Below are positions 43,600-55,225 of a stretch of DNA of 64,000 bases, piece after piece. The notes under the pieces were generated by a model. The model did not search any database and was not told the DNA's origin. It saw only the letters and a list, made by a program, of their open reading frames with translations. How positions within the stretch are numbered: the stretch's first letter is position 1; the number at the start of each line of letters is the position of its first letter. A program made the position numbers and the translations under genes. Source of the stretch: Pipra filicauda. Taxonomy: Eukaryota > Chordata > Aves > Passeriformes > Pipridae. The stretch covers positions 62,001-126,000 of the forward strand of contig NW_024104896.1 of NCBI RefSeq assembly GCF_003945595.2. Reading direction: 5' to 3'.

Positions 43600-43890
43600 C
43601 AAGGGCTCCCTGAAATTTGGCATCATCGACAAAGTACTTCAAAATACAATTTGTCCCATTGTACAGAGAGATAGTAAAGATGTTTTATAGTGGTGTTCAA
43701 GGGCTGGTCACTGAGGGATTTCACCAGGAAGTTGCTGCCAAGAGGACTTTGTACCATGGATTTTATTGGACACTCTTCATTCAGCCAACTTCCCACTCAC
43801 CACATCTTCTACTTCTTCAGTCCAGCTCTCACCAGTCTGGCCATAAGGAGACCACAGCAGACCATGTCAAGGGCCTTGATAAAGTCTGGG
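43600..43890 (-). mobile_element. CR1-like RT remnant (right arm)
   Basis: Inverse of 39540-39850: on minus it reads DFIKALDMVCCGLLMARLV, the decayed motif A region, and further on the altered FADD region. The same decay features are shared with the left arm, consistent with duplication after insertion. Confidence 0.68.
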
Positions 43891-45258
43891 CACAAAACAT
43901 CCCCTTCTTTTCCCTCCCACAGGGGTTCTGCCATCCCTGCCTTGTCCTTCCCATGCCTGGCAATGGCTGCAGCAGGACTTACCCTCTCCCCTTCCCTGCT
44001 GAGCCTGAGCAGTCTGGAACTCTGCCAACCCTCCTTGCTGCCCTGTTTGCAGACTGGTTCCAGGTCTGCCTTTGCCAAGGCCCCAGGAAGCTCTGGGATG
44101 GCTCTGGCCTTTCCAAGGGTTTGGGAGAGGTCTCCCAGTGACACTGCCCAGCCTTCTCAATATCCCTGACACCAAACCCTTTTCCATAGCCCACACTTCC
44201 AGAGGAGTGCCCAGGACACAACACAGGTTGTCCTGGTGGTTCTGGAGAATGAGAAGGGATTTCTTCCTCGAGGCCAACCCCTCCAATTGGATTTGAGTGC
44301 AGTTGAAAGGTTCCCTCAGCTTTTTCCCTGGTGCCTCCCTGCTCTGAAGGTTTGTGGCCCTCAGGCTGGAGCTGAGGGGGTTGGGCAGGTGCCTGAGGAG
44401 GGGGGAGAACAAGGGCTGTGTCCAACTGTGCCAGGAGGGCTGTGCTGGGCAAGGATGAGGAGGCTGCAGAAAACAGTGGCACTGGGGAGGGGAGAGGAGC
44501 AGCTGGAGAGACCTTGTGCCTGCCCACGCTGGGCAGGAGCTGCCCCAGGATGGCAACTCTGAAGCACTCCCAGGATGTCCCTGGGAACAGGAGGGGAAGA
44601 CTGGATCTGAAAATGAAACCTGGAAAGCAGAGAGCAGGAGTGTCATGGTGACACTGCAGGAGAGTTCCAGCCCTGGAGTAAGGTGACAGAAGAAGTGACC
44701 CAGTCCATGCAGTGGCCACAGAAGATCCCACAGCATCCCGGAGATGCTGGAAGGGAGCCCAGCTCTGCTTCACAAGTTCCCAGGGCCTGTCCCTGCCTGT
44801 GCTCCAAGGGCTTCCACCCCCCAGGACTGTGCTCAGAGAGCACTCAGGCCTTACAGCGAGAAAGGGGCTCAGGAGGACAGTGTGGGAGTGGCAAGAGAGC
44901 AGCTCTGCAAAGACCAAGCACTGCTGCTCCCTGGCAGTGCTGCTGGGCTGGGATTATTGTCCCCTTCCCCTTTGCAAATACACCCTGTCCTGCAGTGTGC
45001 TGTCCTTTGGGAACACCTGAGAAGAAGGGTCTTGGACAAAGAAGGCATTGCAGGGTCGTTTATTTTGCTTGAATACTCAGAGAGCACAATTCATCATTTA
45101 TACATCTCTGGGTCAAATTCAATGGGGAGATACTAATTTAGAAGGCAAATGCATAATAATATTTAATTCCATAGAAAATTATTGCAAGAAGAACCCAATG
45201 ACCTCTACGAAAAACCTGAGCAGGAAGGCTGGGCCATTAAGGAGTCCCATTCTGAATG
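43891..45258. other. Palindrome arm between CR1 remnant and OR (right)
   Basis: No gene recognised. 44000-44240 mirrors 39240-39530, and 44760-45110 mirrors about 37480-37890. The part 44240-44640 has no clear partner in the left arm. Confidence 0.45.
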
Positions 45259-46219
45259 CTACACACCAGAAAACAGGCACTTTATTGCTCCTGAAAAGCA
45301 TCCAGTCATCATTTTCCTTATGGCATCCTTGAGGTCCTGGTTCCTCAGGCTGTAGATGAAGGGGTTCAGTGCTGGAGACACCACCGAGTACAGAACTGAC
45401 AGGGCCAGATCCAGGGATGGGGAGGAGATGGAGGGGGGCTTCAGGTAGGCAAATGCAGCAGTGCTGATAACAATAGAGACCACGGCCAGGTGAGGGAGGC
45501 ACGTGGAAAAGGCTTTGTGCCGTCCCTGCTGAGAGGGGATCCTCAGCACAGCCCTGAAGATCTGCACATAGGAGAACACAATGAAAATGAAACAACCAAG
45601 TGCTAAACAGGCAGTAACCCCAATGAGCCCAATTTCCCTGAGGTAGCCTGAGTGTGAGCAGGAGAGCTTGAGGATGTGTGGGATTTCACAGAAGAACTGG
45701 CCCAGGGCATTGCCCTGGCACAGGGGCAGGGAAAATGTATTGGCTGTGTGCAGCAGAGCATTGAGAAAGCCAGTGGCCCAGGCAGCTGCTGCCATGTGGG
45801 CACAAGCTCTGCTGCCCAGGAGGGTCCCGTAGTGCAGGGGTTTGCAGATGGCAACGTAGCGGTCGTAGCACATGATGGTGAGGAGGAAATACTCTGCTGT
45901 GATGAAGAAGAGAAAGAAAAAGAGCCTGTGCAGCACATCCTGTGTAGGAGATGGTTGTGGTGTTCTGGAGGGAATTGTGCATGGCTTTGGGGACAGTGGT
46001 GCAGATGCAGCCCAGGTCTGTGAGGGAGAGGTTGAGCAGGAAGAAGCCCATGGGGGTGTGCAGGTGGTGGTCGCAGGCTACGGCGCTGAGGATGAGGCCG
46101 TTGGCCAGGAGGGCAGCCAGGGAGATGGCCAGGAAGAGCCAGAAGTGCAGGAGCTGCAGCTCCCGCCTGTCTGCCAATGCCAGGAGGAGGAACTGGGCCA
46201 TGGAGCTGCTGTTGGGCAT
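45259..46219 (-). pseudogene. Olfactory receptor, family 14-like, one-base frameshift
   Basis: Mirror copy of the OR at 36364-37365. It starts MPNSSSMAQF at 46219 on the minus strand and follows the left copy through TM2 and the first extracellular loop. One extra base near 45925 (agagcctgtg on plus, against agctgtg expected from the left copy) then moves the frame. From there to the stop at 45259 the shifted frame retains DRYVAICKPLHY, KAFSTCLPHL and PALNPFIYSLRN and ends FSGAIKCLFSGV, close to the usual OR end. Apart from this insertion it looks intact, so the loss is recent or could be a sequencing error. A splice acceptor (ccttgaacag on minus) precedes the ATG as in the left copy. Confidence 0.9.
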
Positions 46220-47199
46220 TTTCTGTTCCTCTGGACATGGGGACCTGTTCAAGGAGGAAAGGACAGTGACTGTGCAGGGCAGACTTCTCTGGGAAAAACC
46301 AAAGCTCTTTCTCAGAGTCCCATCCCTGCTCCTCAACACCTCCCCCTTGACCATGTCCAGGTGACCTTCCTTTACTGTTTTTTCTGGAGCCCTGATTGCT
46401 GCTGGCCAAGTGCTCTGTGAGGAGCAGGACCTCGGCCTGGAGGACACTGGGCAGTCAGCCCTGCTCCCCCCAGTCAGGGCACAGGAACAGTGAGGGCAGG
46501 GACAGTCCTGGGGGCTGAACTTTAACAAAGAATCTGCTCCTAAGGCAGAGCAGCTTGTCAGCAACAGCACTGCCAGGGTGCAGGAAGGGGATGGCAGAAG
46601 GCAGAGGGAGAGATTCTGCTGCACTCTGGGAGAACAGAGAGGCCTGTGAGGCAGGAGGATTGTCTGAGGCCCAGTGCAGAGTGAGGGGAGCTGCTCTGTC
46701 CCTCTGTCCTGTGCCAGCTGCCCTGCACTGGCACCTTTCTGAGACACAGTTCAAAGTTACACTCCTGTGTTCCCCTGGAGAGCAGAGGGACCCATGGGAG
46801 AGAAATTGGCTCCCCCCTTTCCCAAAGTCAGGCAGAGTCGGCTCATTCCCAGCCTACCAGAGCCCCCCGGGACACAGAGAGCTGGGACACCTCCTTGCTG
46901 TGCTCAGCCCTGCACAGGAGGAGCCCCAGGGGCTGGGCCTGACTCTGCAGCTCAACCTGCCATTGCCAGAGAGCCTGTCAGCAATAGCAGGAGCACCTGA
47001 GCAAGGCAAGGAGAGAGACAGCCGGGCCCTGAGGAAAGGCTTTCCCTTCCCAGCCCTGCACAGCCCCTCCCAGACAGCCCCAGGGCAGGACAGTCCCCTC
47101 AGGCCGTGCTCAGCAGCAAACGGGCCCAGGGCAGCAGAGATGCTCCTGCTCTAACCTGCACAGCTGAGTTTCCATTCCCACCAAGCTGAGCCAGGCAAA
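46220..47199. other. OR 5' flank (right arm)
   Basis: No gene seen. The first about 60 bases hold the acceptor that precedes the OR start. Beyond this, similarity to the left arm is weak: the two 5' flanks differ more than the OR genes themselves. Confidence 0.45.
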
Positions 47200-48060
47200 T
47201 GTGCAAGCACAGATTCAGGAAAGCAGAGACTCAAGCACAAAAGCCCTGCCCCTGATGTGCTCAGGAAATGTCCCCTCTGAAATTACCTGGCCACAGACTG
47301 GAGCTGTGAGAAGCCCTGATGCATCATGTAAAACACTCTCCAAAGCAGCAGGACCCTGCTCCACCACGCCTTCCCCCTTCCACCCACAGCTTCTCCCCAC
47401 AGCACCATCCGTAGCTCCCTGGGCAGGCTGAGGGTTGATCCTGCAGGCAAAGAGTTCCTTCCCCGCAACACAGAGCCCTGGGCTGCAGGACCCTGCTCTG
47501 CAGGACAGCCCTGGGCACCCCTGGCTGCATCCTCCCTTCACACCCTGCAGCTGTCCCTGGAAGGAGCCCTCCTGCCCTGTCCCTCTGATGGTGCCACAGA
47601 GAAGCCCTGCCCTGGAGCTCCTCCTGCTCCTCTGCAACAGAGAAACTGTGGGAGTCCTCCTAAAAAATCCTTCAGGCTGTGGGATGTGCCAGCTTTGGGA
47701 GATTCCTCCAGGCACACAAGCAACATTGTCCTCCCTGCATAGACTTACCATGAAGAGGCTGTGAAAACCTCTCCCCCACTGAAGGTTCAGCTCAATGTCT
47801 TTCCAATCCTGATTCCCTTGAACATTTTCCTGCCTCACTCCCTTCCCCTCAGTGCCTGCAGGCAGTGCCCTCAGCCCTGCTGGGCTGTGCAGAGGAGCTG
47901 CTCCTGGGCAGAGCTGTCTCTTTGAAGCTCTTCTTGCTTGCCAGGAGCTCCCTGTGTGCCAGGAGCCCGGCCCAGCTCAGCAGCACAGCAACAGCCCCAG
48001 GCATTTCACGACCCCTGGGGGACTTTGGCGTTGTTTACATGATACTCAGTCCCTGAGAGG
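47200..48060 (+). repeat. OR-flank repeat block, copy 3 (right arm)
   Basis: Same family as 1-1240 (same strand) and the inverse of about 34700-35330. The shared segment from ggctgtgcagag to aacagccccaggc (47883-48002) is nearly identical in all three. It lies about 1 kb 5' of the OR pseudogene on the opposite strand. Confidence 0.65.
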
Positions 48061-49029
48061 AAGTTCAAACAACTTTTGAGGAAGTCAAAGTGAGACTAAA
48101 ACACTAAAGTTTCTTGTAGTGCTAATGAGTCTCACTGAGGGACACAACTGAGAACGTGTCCCCAGGTTCCAGTTAGAGCAGAAATCTGCAGACAGTGATG
48201 CCAAGGATGGACAAGCAAGGGAAAGGTGGCTCTGATATTGAAGAAACCTTGACTTGTTTCCTTAATCCAAAGGGTCAAACTCTGACCCCCATCCTATGGG
48301 AAGGCAGATCCTGTCCCTGCCTCATTCCTCAGGGCTCTTCCTGGGGCCCTGGGATGTGGGATGTGCAATGCCAAGGGCAGGCCCATGGGGTGGCACCTGC
48401 CAGGCTGCTGAGCAGGGACAAGGAGGCCATGAGGCCCCAGGGCTGCAAGGGGCACTCCCCTCCTCCTGGCCTCAGGGGCACAGACAGCAGCCATGGCCAA
48501 AGGCCTGCAGAAGGTGGCTCTGGCAGGGCCTTTCAGCTTCTCCCCCTCCCTGTCTCCTCTCCAGCCCAGGCTGTCCTACGGTGTCCATGCCCTGCCCCTT
48601 TCCCTGCAGGCTGTCGTCATCCCCCCGGCTGCCCCACCTGGCTGGCACCTTCCTGCACTGACATCTCTGCGTCCTCCCTGGCTCTTCCTGCACACACAAA
48701 GCCTTGGCCTCATCCACACTCCTCCTGGCTGACGTGTGGCAGCGTTTTCCATGGAGTGAAATTCCTTTTTCCTCATGTCCACTCGGGACCTCCCCAGCTG
48801 CACTTGGCATTAATTCTTCCTTTCTCATGCTCTTTTCTACTCTGACAAAAGGATCCACCATCTCTAAATCCTCCCTTCAAGCCCTCTCAGGGCTGTCCTG
48901 TGCTGTCCTCAGTCTCCAAACCAGTGAGGTCAAAACTCCTCAACCCCTCTCTAGTGGTCATTTGCTTGAGACCTTTCAAGCCCATCTTGGGAGATCTCTG
49001 GGCACTCACAGATGTTTCTGCAGATGAAA
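48061..49029. other. Palindrome arm, unassigned conserved DNA
   Basis: Mirror of about 33740-34710 with very few differences. No gene, RNA or transposon recognised. Open frames on both strands lack protein features. Confidence 0.5.
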
Positions 49030-49330
49030 ATGCCGTGCTCAGAATCTAAGTAAATCCCGGGGATACTTTTTTCCAAGGCCTGTAGTGTCAGAACACCGGG
49101 CAGTGAAAGAGAAGAGTTTTATACTGTATAATAGGAGGTAAGATTTAACAATCAGGGTGGCAAGAACTGGAGGAGGTTTCCAGAGAAGTGGATGTCCCAT
49201 CCCTGCATTTGTCCAAAGTGAAGGACTGTGAGTAACCTGAATTAATAAAATATGTCACTGTCTATGTGCAGGGACTTGGACCAGATGAACTTTAAGCTCT
49301 CTTGCAAGCCAAATCATTCTGGGATTCTTT
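49030..49330 (+). mobile_element. CR1 3' end fragment (right arm)
   Basis: Mirror of 33420-33720: gaactggaggaggtttccag, agaagtggatgtcccatccc, gacttggaccagatgaactt and the end ccaaatcattctgggattc. Same truncation as in the left arm. Confidence 0.8.
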
Positions 49331-50459
49331 TGAGTCTAAAGTCCCAAAGTCCTTCTCCAAAGAATTTCCATTTTTGAGGACATGAATTGCCATGTTTTTG
49401 GAGAAACCCTTCTAAGCCCAAAAGGTAAAGAATCAATTCCAAGGAAGTGCCAAGGTATCTGTATGAAACTGTAACCAAGTGGGTCAATGGCAGAACCTCT
49501 CAGGGTGACCTTGCAACTGAGGATAGGGGATTCGACCTTGGGGTCTGACACTCATGATGGGCAGCCAGAAAGGGGATTTGGGGACTGGGTAAGACTTGTC
49601 CTGGGATGTCTAGGAAAGAACCAAAGCAAGGGGAGGATCACAGTGGTCACTGGAGGAACAAGCATGAGAAAACAGAGAGAAAAGAGGCTGAAAAAGCTGG
49701 TCATGTTAAACAGGAGGCTGGTCAAGACACGTCCCTGGCTGTGCCCTGCAAGTGATCTCCACAGCCTGTCCCCTTTTCTTAAGAACTCCATTGCCAAGAA
49801 GTTTCTGTGGGGAGGGACCTCTCTGTTCCTGGCACAGATTGTGGCCCAAGTTCCAGCCCCTGCAGCAGGAGCCACAACTAGTCAGGTCTTGTGTTCTTTG
49901 GGGGGCCAGACTGTGCCCAGACTGGGGGGTGTGTGTGTTGGAAGCACAAAAGAGTGAAGCGAATGCAAAGCTAAACACCCAATGTAGGCTGACTTTGTCC
50001 CTAAGTGGGGGCTGAGAATTGGACCCAACATGTGCAGGGACAGATGGAGGGGTTTGTCCCCCTGGCCCTGCCCAGAAGGGACACCTTTCAGGAAGGGTTG
50101 TGGCCTTGGCTGTGCTGAGGGTTGCCCCGGGCAATGCAGCTTGGGATTGCAGTGGCACTGTCAGGGCTCTGCAGAGCTCCTGGCAGTTCCTGCCTTTGTC
50201 CCCAGCAATGCCAGAGACCTGCAGGGGTTGCAGTCACTCACTTGTGCTCTTTGGGACCCCGCCTGGCTCTGCTGAATGTCAGCAGGCCTGGAGTTCCCAG
50301 ACTGTTCCTGCATCCAGGGTCGGGCCTGCAGTGACGTTTGTGCAGCATTCAATTGGGGCAGTGGCAGGATGGCCATGGATCCATTCCTGCACAAACACAA
50401 TGGGGCTCCATCCCAGGCAGGGAGAGAATGGGCCCACAAATGTTGGAAGGAGAAGAACC
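49331..50459. other. Palindrome arm, unassigned conserved DNA
   Basis: Mirror of 32290-33419 with scattered substitutions and very short indels (for example one short gap near 49920-49940). Nothing gene-like seen. Confidence 0.5.
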
Positions 50460-50930
50460 AGGGAGTTTTGGCACTGTGGAACCCCATGGAACCAAAGGAA
50501 CCCTGGGACATGGCGGAACCTCATGGAATCAAGGGGACATTGTGACCCTGCAGCACCTCCTGGAACCAAAGGGAGTCTGGGACGTGGCAGGGCCTGATGG
50601 AAACAAAGGAACCTCCTGGGAACAAAGGGACCGTGGACACTGCCAAAAGTCAGGGAGACAAGGGAACCCCAGGACACTGTGGAATCTCCTGGAATCCAGG
50701 GGCCATTGGATCCTCCTGGGGCCTCCTGGAACCGAAGGGAACATGGGACACTGCGGAACCTCATGGAATCAAAAGGACCCCGGGACTTTGTGGAATGTCA
50801 GGGAATCAAGGGGCCAGTGTGACATCCCAGAACTTTTTGGAACCAAAGGGAACCAATGGGACATTGTGGAATCTCATGGAATCAAGGAGCCATTGTCCCA
50901 CTGTGGAGGCTCAAGGAATAAGGGATCCAA
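50460..50930 (+). repeat. 37-bp minisatellite, locus 6
   Basis: About 12 units in plus orientation (ggaatcaaggggacattgtg, ccctgcagcacctcctggaa, ccaaagggagtctgggacgt and so on). Mirror of 31500-32285, but with about 300 bases fewer, so unit number changed after the palindrome formed. Confidence 0.88.
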
Positions 50931-50950
50931 TCTTTGCCTCAGATTTTTCC

Positions 50951-51690
50951 AACAAATTAAATTTAAGGAATTGCAGAAGTGTGATTGAACCACTTTTGTC
51001 CCACAGGTTTTAATGATTGGCCAAATGAGAATATTTACAGACAATTAATCCTTTATTCATACAAATGATCAGACAAAAGATCTAAAGCAGAATTATTTAC
51101 TACACAATACAAAGGCTAAAACTACAAGTAGTACTGTATAAGATAGGATAGTGCACTATATTGAAGCAATTATTGGAACAATTATATTAAAGCTAGGCAA
51201 AAGAAATAATTATTACATAGAGATCTGATGGAACTCACCCAGACCAACAGTCGTGGGGAGATTTCTTTTGCTCAGCCTTGAGGAGTGTCCTTGGAGGGCG
51301 TCCCCACCCAAGGCAGGAATCTCCACACATCTACCCCAAGAAGGGCTGTGTTAGAAGAACCTGCCTGGATGAAAGGGGACTGGACTTCTCTAGTAGGAAG
51401 GGATTGACTGCTCCTCACAAATGGACAGGCCAGTGAGCAGCTTCTCTGTCCCATCCAACTTCCAAAAGCAGGAGGTGTGTTTGGAGTTGGGTGAACCAGG
51501 CTGGTTTGAGCATCATTCAACACCAAAACCATTCCCAGGGTGCCACTGGTAACTGGCAGATCTCACAGACAGCTTGCATGAGAGCTGGCACTGTTGGCAT
51601 TGTCTGATGGCATTTTAGGCCTTCTCAGGGTAGGCCCTCCTGCCCCCCGGGTCGAGAGGTTGGCTGTGAAAGTCCATCCTGGAGATGCAC
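50951..51690. other. AT-rich then mixed unassigned DNA
   Basis: 50990-51240 is AT-rich (ttatttactacacaatacaa and similar). No gene recognised. It starts where palindrome homology ends. Confidence 0.45.
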
Positions 51691-52440
51691 AGGGAGCCAA
51701 GAGTTGGGCTCCTGAGTGACATCCAACAATGGACAGGGGGATGGGACTGACCAGATGAAAGTGTCTCAGGTAGAGCTGGACTGGCAACACAAGGGGGAAT
51801 TATTCCTGGCTCGCTGGGCCCAGGACACCTCAGGTCCTGAGGGAAGAGGTGCAACATCCAGCTGGGCTTGTGATCCAGGGCTGCATTTAACCGTGGACAC
51901 CAACTGCCAGGTTCTCCAGACCTGGGAAACATGTGCTGCCATCAAAGAGGCCAAGAGGGTTAAGCCCCTGTGGGGTGGGGGATGATGGCTGAGATAGAGA
52001 TGTGGGCAGGCCTGGCAGATTGATCCCAGCACACTCCCCAAACCCACCAAGGCAAGCTCTACGTGCTGACCATGGTGGACACAACCCCTGGATGGCAGGA
52101 GATACCCCCTGTTCCTCCCACCACTGCCCACAACACCATCCTGGGCCTGGAAAAGCAAGTCCTGGGGAGACACGGCCTTCCAGAAACACTGGAGTTGGAC
52201 AGCAGGACTCTTTTCCAAAACAACCTTGTGCACACCTGGACCAGAGAGCTCAGCATGGAGTGGATGGATCCTATTCCCTGTCAGGCACCAGCCTCTGGGA
52301 AAGTAGAATGGTAGAGTGGACTGTTCCAAACCACCTGGAAAGCAATGGGCAGGGGGACCTTCAAACCTTGGGATGTGCATTTAGCAAAAGCCACCCAGTT
52401 AGTTAATCCTGTGACCTCAAGAGATAAAATTCCAGGGCAA
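51691..52440 (+). pseudogene. Degraded ERV-L-like integrase region
   Basis: Scattered pieces of a retroviral integrase in shifted frames: GKLYVLTMVDTTPGW near 52050, NTILGLEKQVLGRHGLPE near 52133, FQNNLVHTWTRELSMEW near 52215 and APASGKVEW near 52288. The order and wording fit the catalytic core of integrases in avian ERV-L-type elements. The catalytic segment usually reading D-N-G is altered (DSRTLFQ). At least three frame changes and several stops make it inert. Described only; no reconstruction attempted. Confidence 0.72.
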
Positions 52441-53345
52441 TTCAGTGTCTAAGATCAGCTCAAAAGAGCAGGTCCTTTAATCAGGCCCACAGGCCCAGGG
52501 GAACACACACGACGCGCCCTCCCAGGCAATGGTTCTACAGTTTTAGAAGATGGTCTGTCCAATGCCAGAACTCTCCAGCCCCCAGTTCTGCCCAGTTCTG
52601 TCCCCTGACAGGCCCTTGGGGAATTGGGTTTGGGGTCTTTGGGACCCCTTCTTCCTCATCTTTCTCTTCTTCACAGCACGGACAGTCCTTGGAGCGCCTC
52701 CAAAGTTCTGGACTGGAAGGTTGCTTTGTCTGTTGTGGGATCTTGTTGTCCAGGCCTAGGGTGTGATGTTGTTCAATAGAGGTGTTTTTCTACAATTCTA
52801 CTTTGAAAAGACATCTAAACATGCTGAAGGAATTTAGAAAGTTTGATATCACATGGGGCAATTGGGTTGGGTCTGTGTAAAGTACTCTGCTAAATGGTGG
52901 CATATAATACAGCTCCATTAACATCTACAGTTACTACACAACTACTTTTAAAATCGAAAAAGAAAAAAAAATCCAGAAAGCTTTAAGGCATCACATAAAC
53001 CTTGTTAGTTAACTCTACCAGTTGAACTGGCCCTGCCCAAAAAGAACCTCTATATACCATTGAAGAGGATAAACTCCCTGTGGTCCATATGAGGAATATG
53101 TTGGGGAGGACAGTTGGGATTAGTCCTGCCTTAAGCAAAAGCAAAGCCACCCAAGGGATTGTTTCTGCTCAAGGACTTGGGTGCACCTGGTGGATGATGC
53201 AGAGGGATGGGGAAACACTCTGTGTACCTCAGGGGGATTTGATTTTTGGGTCAGAACAGTCCGTGATGTTGAATTGTAGAATATTGTTTGCCCAATGATG
53301 CTCCCACTGTGAACCAGAACTCCCACGAACAATGAGGTCCTTTCT
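52441..53345 (+). mobile_element. ERV-L-like 3' part (decayed)
   Basis: Follows the integrase remnant. A late passage has AQGLGCTWWMMQRDGETLCV near 53168 and PQGDLIFG near 53225, which I take as the retroviral 3' coding end or LTR-proximal sequence of the same element. No LTR border could be set, and the frames are broken. Confidence 0.45.
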
Positions 53346-54412
53346 TATGTACATTTTTTTATTTTCTATGCTTTTGATGTCTTCTTAAAAAAAGTCCTGT
53401 TTCCATTCCCTCCTTCTTCAGTCGCCCCCATCTTGTGTGTCCCAGAGACTTTGTCTAACTGGGGAGTCTCCTATTGGATTTGAGTGACATAAATGAACCT
53501 GCAATAACCTTTTGTGTGAGATTCCTTTCCTGGGCAGAGCAGGACGGATCAGGAGATGAGAACAGCTTTCTGGCTGCCCCAGCTTAGGGACTGGCCCTGT
53601 GCCTGGAGCTGGAAGAGTTGAGACTACTGTGCAAAGTGGACTTCAGTGGAGGCAATGTGGACTTAATACATAGCAGAGGAAGGAGTTTTGTTTTTTACTG
53701 AGCTGTGCCTTCCTTTAGGTTTGTTTTCTGGCAATAAATGAACATCCCTCTGTGTCTCGGGCAGCTCTTTCTCCAAGCCAAGCAGGTGGGAGTTGGTGCC
53801 AAGGAGCTGAAACCTGCAGGTCCAGCCTTGAGTGGAGGGAGCTCAGATTTGCCCAAGGCTGCTTTGAGTGCCAGGGGTTTGATGAGGGAATGGTGGGGTG
53901 GGGATATGGATAAAGTCTGACGGATTGTCAATCATAAGGTGTCTTGATTTTCTTATCTATTCAGACTGAATTAGGAGGTGCTTGGGATCAATATCGACTG
54001 GGGATTACTGATATCAGTGTAAAACCAGGAAAAAAGGAAACAGGTCACCAAAAAGACATCTTTTCTCATGGTTTTAGTAATACAACATATTCACTTTGAA
54101 TGCACTTCTGAGATCTGTCTAATTAACCACAAAAGAATTGAAGACTTGGAAGTAAATTATTCCCAAGGCTTGTCTGGTTAAGATGCCATCAGTGAGAAGA
54201 GAGTGTGGAGGAATGAGCAGACAAGGAGACCATCCCTGGGACTGGGGAAGCAGGAACTCAGAGTCACTGGTTTCAGGTGGAAAATGGACTGTGGGATGTT
54301 TCTGGGAGAGCCCCTAAAGGGTGTGCTGGTTTCAGGGGGAGTACAGTTAAATTTCTTCCCCATGGCTGGTGCAGGGCTGTGTTTTGGTTTGTGCTGAACA
54401 CAGGGTTGATAA
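53346..54412. other. Unassigned DNA
   Basis: No gene or named repeat recognised; moderately AT-rich. Confidence 0.4.
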
Positions 54413-55225
54413 TCACAGAATGACAGAATAGGCTGAGTTGGAAGGGACCCACAAGCATCATCCAGTCCAACCCTTAGCCCTGCACAGGACCATCCCCAAG
54501 GGTCACACCATGGGCCTGAGAGGATCATCCAAACACTTCTTGAGCTCTGTCAGCCTTGGTGCTGTGCCCACTGCCCTGGGGAGCCTGGTCAGTGCCCAAC
54601 GACCCTCTGGGGGAAGAATCTTTGTCTAAGATCCAACCTAACCCTGCCCTGACACACCTTCTAACCATTCCCTCAGTCCTGTCCCTGGTCCCCCCAGAGC
54701 AGAGCTCAGGGCCTGCCCCTCCTCTGCCCCTCCCCAGGAAGTTGGACCTGCACTGAGGTCTCCCCTCAGTCTCCTCTTCTCCAGCTGAACACACCAAGTA
54801 CCCTCAGTGTCCTCACACGCCTTCCCCCCAAGGCCCTTCCCCATCTTCCTTGCCCTCCTTTGGACACTCTCCAATGGCTCAATCTCTCCCTTCCATTGTG
54901 TCCCCCCAAACTGCCCCAATGGTGCAGGTGAGGCCGCCCCAGGGCAGAGCAGAGCGGGACAATCCCCTCCCTGGCCCGGCCGGCCATGCTGGGCCTGATG
55001 CCCCCAGGACAGGCTTGGCCCTCCTGGCTGCCAGGGCACTGCTGACTCAGGGCCAACTGGCCACCCACCAGCACCCCCAGGGCCCTTTGCCGGCCCTGCT
55101 TTCCAGCCTCTCCTTCCCAGTCTGTCCGTCCATGCGGGGTTGCCCCATCCCAGGGCAGAATCCGGCACTTCCCCCTGTTGAAGTTCTCAGGGCTCCTAAA
55201 GAGCCGGGAGGTCACGGGATGTCAA
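54413..55225 (-). mobile_element. CR1 3' fragment, twin of 40049-40855
   Basis: Inverted CR1 tail at the left (gaatgacagaataggctgag, ttggaagggacccacaagca) through C-terminal ORF2 to gagccgggaggtcacgg at the right. Differs from the 40.0-kb copy by scattered substitutions only and shares its truncation point. Minisatellite follows, as at 40.9 kb. Confidence 0.87.

Larger units (their letters stand above)
43600..50950 (-). repeat. Right arm of large inverted repeat (OR palindrome)
   Basis: Mirror of 31500-39900. It contains in reverse order a CR1-like RT remnant (43600-43890), OR 3' flank, frameshifted OR (45259-46219), OR-flank block (47200-48060), CR1 3' end (49030-49330), unassigned conserved DNA and 37-bp minisatellite (50460-50930). 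About 1 kb shorter than the left arm, mainly inside the OR gene. Confidence 0.85.
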
